A stretch of DNA of 64,000 bases, taken from contig NZ_BCMI01000011.1 in NCBI RefSeq assembly GCF_002217985.1, forward strand, positions 1 to 64,000. Reading direction: 5' to 3'. The DNA is from Secundilactobacillus pentosiphilus. GTDB lineage: Bacteria; Bacillota; Bacilli; Lactobacillales; Lactobacillaceae. The notes below the pieces were generated by a model, which was not told the origin of the DNA, did no database searches, and saw nothing but the letters and a program-made list of their open reading frames with translations. The position numbers were made by a program, and so were the translations under genes. Shown here in pieces: positions 46,112-54,981 of the stretch (the first letter of the stretch is position 1; each line of letters starts with the position of its first letter).

Positions 46112-46895
46112 ATTAACTGATGCCTTTAAAAATCAAAAAGCCTTCATCCCGTTCGTTGCTGCCAATGACCCGGACTTTGACGGTACCGTCAATAACGTTG
46201 TTGCATTAGCTCAGGGCGGCGCAGATATTGTTGAACTAGGAATTCCCTTTTCCGACCCGATTGCTGATGGTCCGGTTATCCAAGCTGCGGATCTGCGGGC
46301 GTTAAAGGATGATCCTGATTTACCGATGGATACCATCTTCGATATGGTTAAGGCAGTTCGCAAGCAGACCGATGTCCCGCTAGTCTTTTTGACCTACCTC
46401 AACATTGTCTTCCGTTACGGCTACGAAGCCTTTACCGCCCGTTGCGAAGGACTCGGTATTGAAGGCTTAGTCATTCCTGACATGCCGCTGGAAGAACGAA
46501 ACGAATTGGAACCCATTGCTGAAAAGCATCACGTTGACTTGATCCCGCTGGTCACCCCAATTTCTGGCGACCGCATTGAAAAAATCGCTGCCAGCGCTAC
46601 TGGTTTCATCTACGTGGTTTCCTCACTGGGTGTTACCGGCGAACGTAGTGAATTTGCTAACGGCTTAACTGACCTCGTTAACCGCATCCGTAAAGTCACC
46701 GACGTCCCAACCGCCATTGGCTTTGGCATCCATACCACGGAACAGGCTACTGAAATGGCCCAAATTGCTGACGGTGCCATCGTCGGCAGTGCCTGCGTCA
46801 ACATTGTGGCCGAATACGGTCGCCAAGCACCCGCAAAATTAACCGATTATACCAAACAAATGAAAGCAGCTGTTAATGCCAATCCAGTGAGATAG
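46104..46895 (+). CDS. trpA: Tryptophan synthase alpha chain
   Basis: A 263-residue barrel releasing indole for TrpB. Catalytic Glu in [30 protein letters not shown] loop, and [10 protein letters not shown]. The start at 46104 lies inside the end of trpB after AGAGGAG; the longer open frame is not TrpA-like. Last gene of the operon, followed by a terminator. Confidence 0.96.
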   Translation: MSKLTDAFKNQKAFIPFVAANDPDFDGTVNNVVALAQGGADIVELGIPFSDPIADGPVIQAADLRALKDDPDLPMDTIFDMVKAVRKQTDVPLVFLTYLNIVFRYGYEAFTARCEGLGIEGLVIPDMPLEERNELEPIAEKHHVDLIPLVTPISGDRIEKIAASATGFIYVVSSLGVTGERSEFANGLTDLVNRIRKVTDVPTAIGFGIHTTEQATEMAQIADGAIVGSACVNIVAEYGRQAPAKLTDYTKQMKAAVNANPVR

Positions 46896-46906
46896 GTACA
46901 GCACGC

Positions 46907-46942
46907 AAAAAGTCGCTCTAGCTGTCTGCTCGAGCGACTTTT
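46907..46942. terminator. Terminator after trpA
   Basis: AAAAGTCGCTC/GAGCGACTTTT, symmetric, ends trpA and the convergent CocE-type gene. Confidence 0.9.
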
Positions 46943-46944
46943 GT

Positions 46945-48702
46945 TTAACCTAATTTAACGGGGACTTGCAGGTAGGAAACGTATTCTCCACCCGTGTGAA
47001 TCACTTGCTGGCCCTTGTTTTGGGCTTGGTATGGCAATGACCATGGCACGATGGCGCCGGATTCGTTCTTTGAACTGATCACTAACCGCAGCTGCTCACC
47101 AGGATAAAAGACCATGCCCATTGGCATCATCACGATATCAGCGGGCACGCTTTCGCCGGCCGTTAATTTTTCAACCCGGTCGAAACTGTGCACTGGGATC
47201 ACGTCGGTGGACTGTTCTTCATCTAAGTGACGTGCCGAAACGCGCAGGCGGCCATCCGGTCCCTTGTATTTCATAACGGTACCGCCATTATCCGTGAAGT
47301 CGTGCATCAGCGCGCCGTGGTTGGGTACCACGAATTCAGATAACTGGTTGCCGTTAACGTCCAGCTTCTGCATCACAACGAATAATTCCATATCGTCGGC
47401 AGCCTTAGCTTCCACGTTCAAATGAACTTTAGGGTAGCCGATCAAGGTCGTCTTCTGGTCAAACCGCTTGATGAACGACGCCTTGCCTGGACCCATTTCC
47501 GGGGCGTAAGTCACTGGAATATCCTTCTGAGTTGGTGCTGATACCAATTCGCGGCTGCCACCATTCAGGTAGAGCTTTTGATATTCAACGTAACTTGGTG
47601 GGAAGGCGTCACCCGCAACGTCAGTCTGATTGCCGCCTTCCATATCGAGGACGGAATAACGAACCTTAGGGGTTTGATCCCAGCCGTTTTGGATGCCCTT
47701 CAGGTAGAAATCATAGAATCGCTTACGGTCAGCAGTATTCATCATGTCGTAATAATCTGGCCACTCCTGGCTGTCATGGATCCGCAGCCACTTGTTTTCA
47801 GAAGCGATGCCGCGCCATGCCCGGAAAGTACCGTTAGTATGCAAGGTATTGCCGTAACTGGCAACGAGGTATGTTGGCACCTTGATTTGATCCAGTTTAG
47901 CAATTTTATCTCGCCAAACGGGATGGTTAGCTAACGGGTACTGCTTCATTTCCTCGGTCACATCTTCGCGCTTGTTATCAGCCACGTTAACGTGGTTGGA
48001 CTGCAGCCGGTTCACGAAGTCCTCATCTGGAATGCCGCCTCTAAAGGCAATGTCACGATAACCGTCACTCAAGCCTTCATTCGGGTTGATGGCAGCTAAA
48101 TGTGGTGGCTGTTCCGCAGCGATGTACCATTGAGAAAACGACAGGTATGACGTGCCGCTCATTGCAACCTTACCGTTACTCCAGCTTTGGTCAGCCAGCC
48201 ATTCAATGACGTCGTAGCCGTCACGGCCCTCTTGAGTGCCCATCATGCTGACATCCCCTTCGGAATGGGCAATTCCCCTTTCGTCCGGGTTAGCAATAGC
48301 GTATCCTTGAGCACACCAGTAAGCTGGGTCTGGGCCTTCAAACTTTTCAAGGCCAGAAACGATGTTATCTTTTAAGCCGATCAGGCCAAAAATATTTTCG
48401 TAACGCGGTGCGGTACCAGCGCTCTTCCCGTATGGGCTCCACGCCATGATTACCGGCACCTTTTCATCGGTTACGGGGCGGAAAATATCCGTGTAGATAG
48501 TCACGCCATCCCGCAGTTTAACGGGAACATCCTTTTCAAAAATGATGTCGCAGTCTAACGCCTTAAACTTGGGACTTACCTGATACCCTTTAGGCAAGGT
48601 TTGCTTACCTGGTTTAAACGGGCTGAGGATCCCGTGTTCGCGGCCATCGTCAACGTAGTGTAACGTTGGTTTATAGGTTTTTAATTGATTCAAATCGGTC
48701 AT
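46945..48702 (-). CDS. CocE/NonD-family hydrolase
   Basis: A 585-residue serine hydrolase related to X-Pro dipeptidyl-peptidases and cocaine esterase. N-terminal alpha/beta domain with VPVIMAWSPYGKS, the nucleophile elbow AMSGTSYLSFSQW, and a C-terminal jelly-roll domain (about 360-585; FPPSYVEYQKLYLN, VHLNVEAKAADDMELFVVMQKLD, PGEQLRLVISS). No signal peptide, so cytosolic. The substrate cannot be told; family members act on acyl esters, amides or X-Pro peptides. Divergent from a TetR gene 174 bp away, which may control it. Confidence 0.85.
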   Translation of the reverse strand: MTDLNQLKTYKPTLHYVDDGREHGILSPFKPGKQTLPKGYQVSPKFKALDCDIIFEKDVPVKLRDGVTIYTDIFRPVTDEKVPVIMAWSPYGKSAGTAPRYENIFGLIGLKDNIVSGLEKFEGPDPAYWCAQGYAIANPDERGIAHSEGDVSMMGTQEGRDGYDVIEWLADQSWSNGKVAMSGTSYLSFSQWYIAAEQPPHLAAINPNEGLSDGYRDIAFRGGIPDEDFVNRLQSNHVNVADNKREDVTEEMKQYPLANHPVWRDKIAKLDQIKVPTYLVASYGNTLHTNGTFRAWRGIASENKWLRIHDSQEWPDYYDMMNTADRKRFYDFYLKGIQNGWDQTPKVRYSVLDMEGGNQTDVAGDAFPPSYVEYQKLYLNGGSRELVSAPTQKDIPVTYAPEMGPGKASFIKRFDQKTTLIGYPKVHLNVEAKAADDMELFVVMQKLDVNGNQLSEFVVPNHGALMHDFTDNGGTVMKYKGPDGRLRVSARHLDEEQSTDVIPVHSFDRVEKLTAGESVPADIVMMPMGMVFYPGEQLRLVISSKNESGAIVPWSLPYQAQNKGQQVIHTGGEYVSYLQVPVKLG

Positions 48703-48876
48703 GATGAAACCTCCTTGGTAGTTTCTGGTTGTGATTACTGAACCATCATAACGAGTTGCGGCGGTTTAAGGTATCATCAGCTTCCGTCAGGATGATTGCT
48801 TATTACCGATAATTAGGTGTATTGTCTATTCATACGACATTATGTCTTAAATTGTCTAAGAAAGGCGGTCATCATT

Positions 48877-49428
48877 TTGCCCCGAAATGCACAAAACGCG
48901 CGTACAGAACGCGATATTCAAAATGCGTTTATTACTTTAGTTAACCAGAAAGGGTTTCGTAACGTTACCATTAACGACATTGCTCAATTAGCCATGATTA
49001 ATCGACAGACCTTCTACTACCACTATCAAGATAAGTATCAGCTAACTGAGACAATGATCGATGACTTGGTAGAAGCTTACGATGAACTCTATAAAAAGTA
49101 CGTTGCTGTGAAGCTCAGGCAGGTCACGTTAACAAGCCGGATTCCAATGTTATTTCCAGAAACCATTTCGCTTTGGGCAACGAACCGTCAAAAAGTTGCC
49201 GCTTTGTTCTCCATTGAGTACAACAACTACACGTTAGAAGGTGAATTAAAAAAGCGCTTCCGGAGCTACTTACCCACACTGCTGGGACGAGAACCATTAC
49301 CGTTAGAAAAAAACGTCTTTCCAGGAATTATTTTGTCCGTCATTGAAACGGTTGTCGAAACCGGACAAGTACCGACTCAAGATGAGATTATCAGAACCTT
49401 TAGTAACATCAGCGACGTTTTTAAATAA
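48877..49428 (+). CDS. TetR-family regulator
   Basis: A 183-residue repressor. Helix-turn-helix at about 15-60: IQNAFITLVNQKGFRNVTINDIAQLAMINRQTFYYHYQDKYQL. The C-terminal domain has the DUF-type lactobacillal TetR_C signature (LFSIEYNNY). The TTG at 48877 is chosen because AAAGGCGG lies 8 bases upstream and the protein then starts MPRNAQNAR; the frame extends upstream without an SD. It is divergent from the CocE-type hydrolase and probably regulates it. Confidence 0.85.
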   Translation: MPRNAQNARTERDIQNAFITLVNQKGFRNVTINDIAQLAMINRQTFYYHYQDKYQLTETMIDDLVEAYDELYKKYVAVKLRQVTLTSRIPMLFPETISLWATNRQKVAALFSIEYNNYTLEGELKKRFRSYLPTLLGREPLPLEKNVFPGIILSVIETVVETGQVPTQDEIIRTFSNISDVFK

Positions 49429-49668
49429 GCAACGACACTTTAACTGCTGACATTGGTAGATACATTTTTAAAAACCTGTTTACTTAGATGTAACAATTTT
49501 GTAATGTCATAATCAGTAATCGCTAAATATCAGCCAAAGCTTGGGCTTCTTAACCATTGTAACGTCAATAGATTGACATTTATTTGTCAAAATCAAGTCT
49601 TTATGGTTGTGAATGCAAGCATATACTGGTATCCTACAGTCGAATTACATTATGAGGAGGGGGCAACC

Positions 49669-50097
49669 TTGAACAATAAAACAACCGCAAGTTTAATTCA
49701 CCGTATTGCAAGCTTTGAGACCCAGTATTTGAACCAACAGCTTCGTTCACTCGATTTGAATTCGGATCAGGCACGCGCTATCAACTTTATCTCCAGTCAC
49801 CCTAATAGTATGCAACGAGATATTGCACACTACCTCAACCGACAAGAAGCCAGCGTCACCAATTTGTTAAAGGGATTAGTTCGCCGTAACCTTATCGTCC
49901 GCACGATCCCGCTAGAAAATGAGCGCACCAAACTACTCTCCTTGACACAAGCGGGTGCTGATTTGGTTGAAAGCATTCAAAAATCCTTTACTCAAATGAA
50001 CATCCTGCTAGAAGATCCTTTGTCCGATGCTGAAGCCACGAAGCTGACGCAGTTATTAAATACCGTCCAAAAGGAAATTGATGCTAACCAGGACTGA
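49669..50097 (+). CDS. MarR-family regulator
   Basis: A 142-residue winged-helix protein: SDQARAINFISSHPNSMQRDIAHYLNRQEASVTNLLKGLVRRNLIVR, with wing residues ENERTKLLSLT. The TTG start at 49669 follows GAGGAGGGGG; the longer open frame begins in unrelated sequence. It stands alone with its own terminator, so the targets are unknown. Confidence 0.88.
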   Translation: MNNKTTASLIHRIASFETQYLNQQLRSLDLNSDQARAINFISSHPNSMQRDIAHYLNRQEASVTNLLKGLVRRNLIVRTIPLENERTKLLSLTQAGADLVESIQKSFTQMNILLEDPLSDAEATKLTQLLNTVQKEIDANQD

Positions 50098-50151
50098 ATT
50101 TAAATTTGTATAGCTTGGGTAAAGCTAAGCTTAATTCTGACACTTTAACGC

Positions 50152-50196
50152 AAATATCCCCTGAAGCCAAAATATTTTGACCTCAGGGGATATTTT
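50152..50196 (+). terminator. Terminator of the MarR gene
   Basis: AAATATCCCCTGA pairs with TCAGGGGATATTT, followed by T-rich sequence. Confidence 0.75.
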
Positions 50197-50289
50197 CAAT
50201 TATAAAGCGTCTTGAAGTTAGCTGTCATGCAGGAAAGTCGGGTAGAATATAAGTAATCTCATTTGTTAAACTGAAAGGAGGAATTCTCG

Positions 50290-50952
50290 ATTTCAATCGA
50301 TATCAATTGGCTCTACCAGACTTTGTTAAATCACATGGGCCCTTCTGGCTGGTGGCCAGCCGAAGACAAGCGTGACATTATCGTAGGTGCCATTCTGGTT
50401 CAAAATACCGCTTGGCAAAACGCCGATGTTGGTCTGAATCATTTAAAACAGCGTACCAGGTTAGCCCCCGAAGCAGTGCTATCGTTATCACAAACGGAAT
50501 TAATTGACTTAATCCGGGCCAGCGGCTTCTACCGTAATAAAGCCAAAGCGATCCATAACGTTTTCCAGTGGTTCGACGATCACGACTGGGACTACGCCGG
50601 CATAGCTGCCAAAGCCACCCAAGCTGAGCTTCGTCAACAACTGCTAGCACTGCCTGGCGTCGGCCAGGAGACTGCTGACGTTTATCTGGTCTATCTTTTT
50701 GACTTGCCAACCTTTATTGCTGACTCATACACTCGCCGTCTATTCACGCACTTGGGTTATCAGCACACTGATAGCTATCAGCATCTCAAACAGCAGATTA
50801 CGCTCCCCAGCAATTTTACTGCCGAAATGGCACAGGATTTCCACGGTCAGCTAGATGAATTCGGCAAACACTACCTTCAACGTGAAGATACGTTTGCTGA
50901 CAGCTTTTTGGCCCGCGCCCTACTTAAAAAACAGCAGGCTCAAAAAGGCTAG
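50290..50952 (+). CDS. Endonuclease III-like HhH-GPD protein, possible ATT start
   Basis: About 220 residues of the HhH-GPD base-excision family. Visible: IIVGAILVQNTAWQN, the helix-hairpin-helix LPGVGQETADVYLVYLF, and the catalytic Asp in FIADSYTRR. The usual Lys of bifunctional EndoIII is Glu (GQE), and there is no C-terminal Fe-S cysteine cluster, so it is probably a monofunctional glycosylase. The frame stays open upstream of TTG 50323; AAAGGAGG ends 8 bases before ATT 50290, and the extra residues (ISIDINWLYQT) fit the first helix of the fold, so ATT is the likely start. Confidence 0.75.
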   Translation: MSIDINWLYQTLLNHMGPSGWWPAEDKRDIIVGAILVQNTAWQNADVGLNHLKQRTRLAPEAVLSLSQTELIDLIRASGFYRNKAKAIHNVFQWFDDHDWDYAGIAAKATQAELRQQLLALPGVGQETADVYLVYLFDLPTFIADSYTRRLFTHLGYQHTDSYQHLKQQITLPSNFTAEMAQDFHGQLDEFGKHYLQREDTFADSFLARALLKKQQAQKG

Positions 50953-51291
50953 CAACCCGGGAATCCCCTGCGTCCACATAATCTGCCGGTTAACCGTCAA
51001 GCTACCAAAAACACCGGCAATAAACACAAACCCGGTAAACAGCAAACAGCCGGCTATCGTTGCATTTCCAGGCAATCCGAAACGCATGAACAGTAGTCCC
51101 GCACCTATGAACCCGTTATATAAACCAATGTTGGCCATCGTCGTTTTCGTTTCCGGACGATGCTGATACTCTGCCGAAAACCCAAAAGCTTTCTGCGCTG
51201 CCTCTGACTGAGAACCAAACATTTCTAAACCTAATATCAGCAGTGCTTCCACTGCGACAATGATGACTAAAACCGTACTAATCAATGACAT
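50920..51291 (-). CDS. DUF1304 membrane protein
   Basis: A 123-residue protein with four membrane segments and the DUF1304 pattern: EALLILGLEMFG, KTTMANIGLYNGFIGAGLLF and a C-terminal QGIPGLLAFLSLLFF. Function unknown. The start ATG 51291 lies after AGGGGGAATAAGG. Its 3' end overlaps the converging HhH gene by 33 bp. It follows the secreted-protein gene by 11 bp, so they may share a transcript. Confidence 0.8.
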   Translation of the reverse strand: MSLISTVLVIIVAVEALLILGLEMFGSQSEAAQKAFGFSAEYQHRPETKTTMANIGLYNGFIGAGLLFMRFGLPGNATIAGCLLFTGFVFIAGVFGSLTVNRQIMWTQGIPGLLAFLSLLFFK

Positions 51292-51302
51292 CCTTATTCC
51301 CC

Positions 51303-52115
51303 CTAAAATAGCTTTGAGTCCCCTGTTGGCACTAGATAGATGCCAAATGAACCGTAACCGCTTGGCCACGTGTGATAGGCGGACGTTGACCCGTGGGGTG
51401 TGGCATAAATACCGATTTGATAACCCTTATACTTTGCCCGCTTTGAAGCAGTGTATCCCTGTGCGTTCAGAACCGCTGCAGCTAACTTAGTATAATTAGT
51501 CTTACTGGAAGTACTGGTCCAGTTGTACGGCGTAAAAATGCCGATCGCGGTGGAATTTTTATTGAGCTTCGAATACTTGGCCGTTTTGCTGGCTCCTGCA
51601 TTCAAATCGTTGCGGGCATCGTTTGAGTAGCTGTTGTTAAGAATGGTCCCTGGAAATAGCGCCAGAATATCAGCCTGTAATTTGGCTGATTCGCGAACGG
51701 ATTTAATACCCGCTAAGCCGCCACCGTAGGATTTCACCACGGCGCTATGGGCAAAAGCATCATCAGGATTGTCCCCCTTGGTGAGGTACGACCGGTAAAC
51801 TAGGCCCTTAATTTTATCCTTGTTATCGGTCAATTCATAATAATAACCTGACTTTTTCCCGTGCTGAAGCTTTACCCGTTTGTAAACGTACCAGGTCGTC
51901 CGTGGATAGTGCTTTAGATTGTGAATCTTTTTAGTGTGCTTTAAATCCCACATATATTCATTCTTCGTTGTTTTCACGTAATAGGCAATGTGATGGTAAC
52001 TTTTTGTGCTGACCGTTTTCCATGACGTCGCAGCCTGACCCGCTGCTGAAAAGCCGGTACTTCCTATCCCCTCAAGCATTAGCCCCGCAGTTAATGCCAC
52101 GATTAATTTTTTCAT
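51303..52115 (-). CDS. Secreted protein with SLAP-like region
   Basis: A 270-residue protein. Signal peptide about 1-29 (MKKLIVALTAGLML, cleavage near GQAA). Residues about 30-120 contain aromatic and basic repeats (TWYVYKRVKL, SGYYYELTDNKDKIKGLVYRSYL) typical of lactobacillal wall-associated SLAP/GW-like domains. The rest (NSYSNDARNDLNAG, YTASKRAKYKGYQIGIYA) is unassigned. Start 52115 after GGGGGAA. No catalytic motif recognised; probably cell-surface. Confidence 0.65.
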   Translation of the reverse strand: MKKLIVALTAGLMLEGIGSTGFSAAGQAATSWKTVSTKSYHHIAYYVKTTKNEYMWDLKHTKKIHNLKHYPRTTWYVYKRVKLQHGKKSGYYYELTDNKDKIKGLVYRSYLTKGDNPDDAFAHSAVVKSYGGGLAGIKSVRESAKLQADILALFPGTILNNSYSNDARNDLNAGASKTAKYSKLNKNSTAIGIFTPYNWTSTSSKTNYTKLAAAVLNAQGYTASKRAKYKGYQIGIYATPHGSTSAYHTWPSGYGSFGIYLVPTGDSKLF

Positions 52116-52194
52116 CTGAAATTCCCCCATCCAGATATCTTGTTTGCTTCAAATGTAGCAGAGGGAAACGCTGGTTGCAAGGGGATTAGGTTAC

Positions 52195-52236
52195 AAAATA
52201 GCCCGTTGATCCGTGATCGATCAACGGGCTATTTTA
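52195..52236 (-). terminator. Hairpin before the secreted-protein gene
   Basis: AAAATAGCCCGTTGATC pairs with GATCAACGGGCTATTTT. It could end the upstream RNA transcript or sit in the leader of the secreted-protein gene. Confidence 0.5.
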
Positions 52237-52249
52237 ATTCATTTCCAAC

Positions 52250-52447
52250 AAAAAAGACGCTCCATTTCTGGAACGTCCATACAGCCACTTAGTCGAAACT
52301 AAATGGGTTCTCAAAAATCCACATTTCCTTTGAACCAAGGCAGCCGCAAATCCGGCGGTGTTACATTGCCTGCTGTGCAAAAAAATCACCTAGTTGCTTG
52401 CGCAAACTGCTATTGCTAACAGTGTGATATTCTCGACTCATCGCATG
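52250..52447 (-). ncRNA. Candidate structured ncRNA of about 200 nt
   Basis: A promoter TTGCGT (52477-52482), 17 bases, TATGAT (52454-52459) precedes a 200-base non-coding stretch ending in a perfect terminator hairpin GACG-TTCCA/TGGA-CGTC with T6 (52250-52277). Internal stems include CCGC/GCGG and ATCAC/GTGAT. Size and independent transcription recall 6S RNA, but the long closing stem of 6S was not found. Family not recognised. Confidence 0.5.
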
Positions 52448-52492
52448 TGAACTATCATAGCACGGATTGAAGCCAGACGCAAATCAACACGG

Positions 52493-52993
52493 TTACTTGT
52501 CACTATCATCCGTCTCTTGACTGTCGTCTGCATCCTTTTTTGCCTGATTTTCTTTGATTTGATCCAACTGCTTATCCAGCCACGTTGCGATTGCCGCTGC
52601 CATGTCGCCCTTATGGCTCACAAAATCATCCGCAGACGCCACCTTATCAATCCGCAAAGAAGACGGGTTAATATCTGGTGACTCTACGATACTGTAAACA
52701 CTGACAGGCATCGTATCATCATCTGCCAGCATCTTCTTCATCGCATTTAAATAGCGTAACGGCAAGTTAACTACGCTGGTTTCCAAAGCAACTTGAATAT
52801 CAGCGTCCGTCAATGTCAACGTGGCCTGCGCCAATTGATTTTCACCAACCGCTTTAACGATCATCTCAACCATTGGTTCAAGGGACTTAGCCACCCCATT
52901 CTTTTTGATTTCAGCTAAACTGCTGCCAAAATTTTGTGTCTCATATTTTTCAGCTTCAACTTCTTCTACGAAGTCCTTTACTAAACTCTCCAT
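52493..52993 (-). CDS. Acidic hypothetical protein
   Basis: A 166-residue soluble protein, not recognised. It has alternating helical segments (MESLVKDFVEEVEAEKYE; EPMVEMIVKAVGE) around a beta-rich middle and a strongly acidic C-terminal tail (ADDSQETDDSDK). No membrane segment or enzyme motif. Its start is 2 bp beyond the stop of the upstream membrane-protein gene, so the two are translationally coupled and probably act together. Confidence 0.6.
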   Translation of the reverse strand: MESLVKDFVEEVEAEKYETQNFGSSLAEIKKNGVAKSLEPMVEMIVKAVGENQLAQATLTLTDADIQVALETSVVNLPLRYLNAMKKMLADDDTMPVSVYSIVESPDINPSSLRIDKVASADDFVSHKGDMAAAIATWLDKQLDQIKENQAKKDADDSQETDDSDK

Positions 52994-52995
52994 AG

Positions 52996-53454
52996 TTACC
53001 TCGATTGTTTATTTTGTTTGCGTTTTTCCTGCAATTTTTTAATTTCTGCCAGTTTTTCATTATCACGCTTATTATCAAGCCAGTGGCGATAACGGAGTGC
53101 CAGCACCATCCAGTAGCCGTTAAAAACGATCACTAGAAAATTAGCAAACGTCACCCCGGCTTTGATGCCAATAACTGCTGTACTACTAGTTAACACCGTT
53201 ACAATACCATTAAACAGGCCAAATGAATAGATGACAATCACCATGGCTAACAGGTAGTATCCCGAATTATGGCCCAGAGCGCCCCAAATCATTGGCAGCG
53301 CGTAGAGTACCAGCGAGATAATAATTGAACGTATCACCGCTGTCATTTCAAAGTGATGTCCTAGTGCAACTAGCTTAGAGGACAACAATAGATTCATGGC
53401 GGAGAAAAGCACCCATGATACGATGCCGTATGTGATTAATTTTTGCTTGAGCAT
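52996..53454 (-). CDS. Small membrane protein
   Basis: A 152-residue protein with four predicted membrane segments (IVSWVLFSAMNLLL, IRSIIISLVLYALPMIWGAL, YYLLAMVIVIYSFGLFNGIV, ANFLVIVFNGYWMVLALRY) and a highly basic C-terminal helix (KLAEIKKLQEKRKQNKQSR). Not recognised. The start ATG 53454 follows AAGGAG. It is coupled to the acidic protein downstream; the basic tail and acidic partner might interact, which is inference only. Confidence 0.65.
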   Translation of the reverse strand: MLKQKLITYGIVSWVLFSAMNLLLSSKLVALGHHFEMTAVIRSIIISLVLYALPMIWGALGHNSGYYLLAMVIVIYSFGLFNGIVTVLTSSTAVIGIKAGVTFANFLVIVFNGYWMVLALRYRHWLDNKRDNEKLAEIKKLQEKRKQNKQSR

Positions 53455-53608
53455 GTGGTTCTCCTTAATCGTTATTAATAGTTCAAATTGTAGCATAGTT
53501 CTATGTAGAAAATACAGGTTTACCCCTAGCAATGTGTGCTGGGGAAGCCTGTATTTTGGATTTTTGAGTTTATATTGGTTGAAGAACTGCTCAACTCTTA
53601 TATAGCCG

Positions 53609-53728
53609 AATCGGGCTACTCCAGGCAGAGGCTTGCACCTAAGTCACTTCGGACACAAATCCAAACCCGGGATTTATATCCGAAGCACCTTAGGCTCCAG
53701 CCTCTAAACGCCTGGTTCCGCACCTTGT
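53609..53728 (-). repeat. Hairpin repeat copy R12
   Basis: Same family as R1-R2: borders AATCGGGCTACTCCAGGC and CGCCTGGTTCCGCACC, arms CCTAAGTCACTTCGGA/TCCGAAGCACCTTAGG, apex AAATCC/GGATTT. Confidence 0.85.
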
Positions 53729-53730
53729 TT

Positions 53731-53846
53731 TAATCGGGCTACAACAGGCAGAGGCTTGCACCTAAGGTACTCCGAACACAAATCCAAGACCGGGATTTAT
53801 GCCCGGAGTACCTTAGACTCCAGTCTCTAAACGCCTGTTTCCGCAC
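53731..53846 (-). repeat. Hairpin repeat copy R13
   Basis: The next tandem unit, period 123 bp, with arms CCTAAGGTACTCCGAA/CCGGAGTACCTTAG: sequence differs from R12 but still pairs. It ends directly at the stop codon of the lplA copy. Confidence 0.85.
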
Positions 53847-54857
53847 CTAAGCTAACAAATCCACCAACTCATCCTTCGTAATACCCATGAAGTACTGACT
53901 GATATCCACATCATCCAAAACCTTTTCCAGGTTTTCACGATCATAGCGGATACCCTTCATTTTATCAGCTAGTTCGCTAACATCCTTTGGGCCGAAGAAG
54001 TCGCCGAAAAACTTGATTGTTGAGATTTTACCCTGTTCTACCAAGATCCGTGCATCAATGGTACCTGAATCAAAGTGTTGACGCTTCTTGACCGTAAATT
54101 CTGGTGACGTACCGTAAACCCAGTCCCAGTTGTTGTAGTACTGTTCGTAGATCTTGTCGATTTCCTTTTGTTCATCAGGGGTAACCACGTATTCCTTATC
54201 CTTGATTTCGTCCAAGCTGTCAACATGGAACAATTCCTTCAAGAGTTTGTCACGAAATTCTGGTACCGTAATATTTTGATATTCGGGTGCCAAATATGGC
54301 TTCAAGTTAGTTACACGAGAACGGACTGATTTAATACCCTTTGAAGCAATCTTATCTTCTGGGACATTTAAAGCATCCGCAATCACGTTTTGATCCACGT
54401 CCAGCATCAAAGTACCATGAGAGAAGGTCTTACCGTTCTTGGTGTACATCGCGTTACCAGAGAATTTCTTGCCATCGACTAAGATGTCGTTACGGCCAGA
54501 AACTTCAACTGACTTTGCACCCATATCATGTAAGGCATCAACAATTGGTTGAACGAAGGACTTGAAGTCCCCGAACTGTTCGGAATTACTGTCCAGCACA
54601 AAGCTAAAGCACAGGTTACCAAGATCTTGATAAACCGCGCCACCGCCAGATAAACGGCGGGTAACCGTAATGTTGTGTTCTTCAACGTATTTTTGATTGA
54701 TTTCCTCTAATGTGTTTTGGTTTCGGCCAACGATGATACATGGCTTTTCATAGTAGAAAAGTACCAGTGGTTCGCCAAAATCCTTATTATTCATTAAATA
54801 TTGTTCAGTAGCTAAGTTACGGCCAATATCGTGGGCCGTCATTGAAACATACCGCAT
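53847..54857 (-). CDS. lplA: Lipoate-protein ligase, copy 1
   Basis: A 336-residue enzyme that adenylates lipoate and attaches it to lipoyl domains. Motifs: PCIIVGRNQN, RRLSGGGAVYQDLGN, catalytic Lys in GKKFSGNAM, HGTLMLDVD and GIKSVRSRVTNLKP; C-terminal accessory domain with NNWDWVYG. The ATG 54857 follows GGAAGGG. It is a tandem paralogue of the gene at 54982-55992, with 124 bp between. The two may differ in target protein or in lipoamide use. Confidence 0.93.
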   Translation of the reverse strand: MRYVSMTAHDIGRNLATEQYLMNNKDFGEPLVLFYYEKPCIIVGRNQNTLEEINQKYVEEHNITVTRRLSGGGAVYQDLGNLCFSFVLDSNSEQFGDFKSFVQPIVDALHDMGAKSVEVSGRNDILVDGKKFSGNAMYTKNGKTFSHGTLMLDVDQNVIADALNVPEDKIASKGIKSVRSRVTNLKPYLAPEYQNITVPEFRDKLLKELFHVDSLDEIKDKEYVVTPDEQKEIDKIYEQYYNNWDWVYGTSPEFTVKKRQHFDSGTIDARILVEQGKISTIKFFGDFFGPKDVSELADKMKGIRYDRENLEKVLDDVDISQYFMGITKDELVDLLA

Positions 54858-54981
54858 GTCCAAACTTCCCTTCCAAATATTAATAACCAATCTTGTAACC
54901 GCTTTTCATTTTAACATAATCATGTAAGGGGTTACAGTTTGGACACCTGAATTGTGCACTAAAAGTGCATTGCCTTCGCTT

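Noticed and set aside
51299-51312. Second strong match to the ilvB Cas9-site element (GCTATTTTAGGGGG)
   Set aside because: Here it is the stop region of the secreted-protein gene followed by the Shine-Dalgarno of the DUF1304 gene, so coding and ribosome-binding constraints explain it.
52250-52447. Annotation as 6S RNA
   Set aside because: Size and independent transcription fit, but no long imperfect closing stem with a central bubble was found, so the family is left open.
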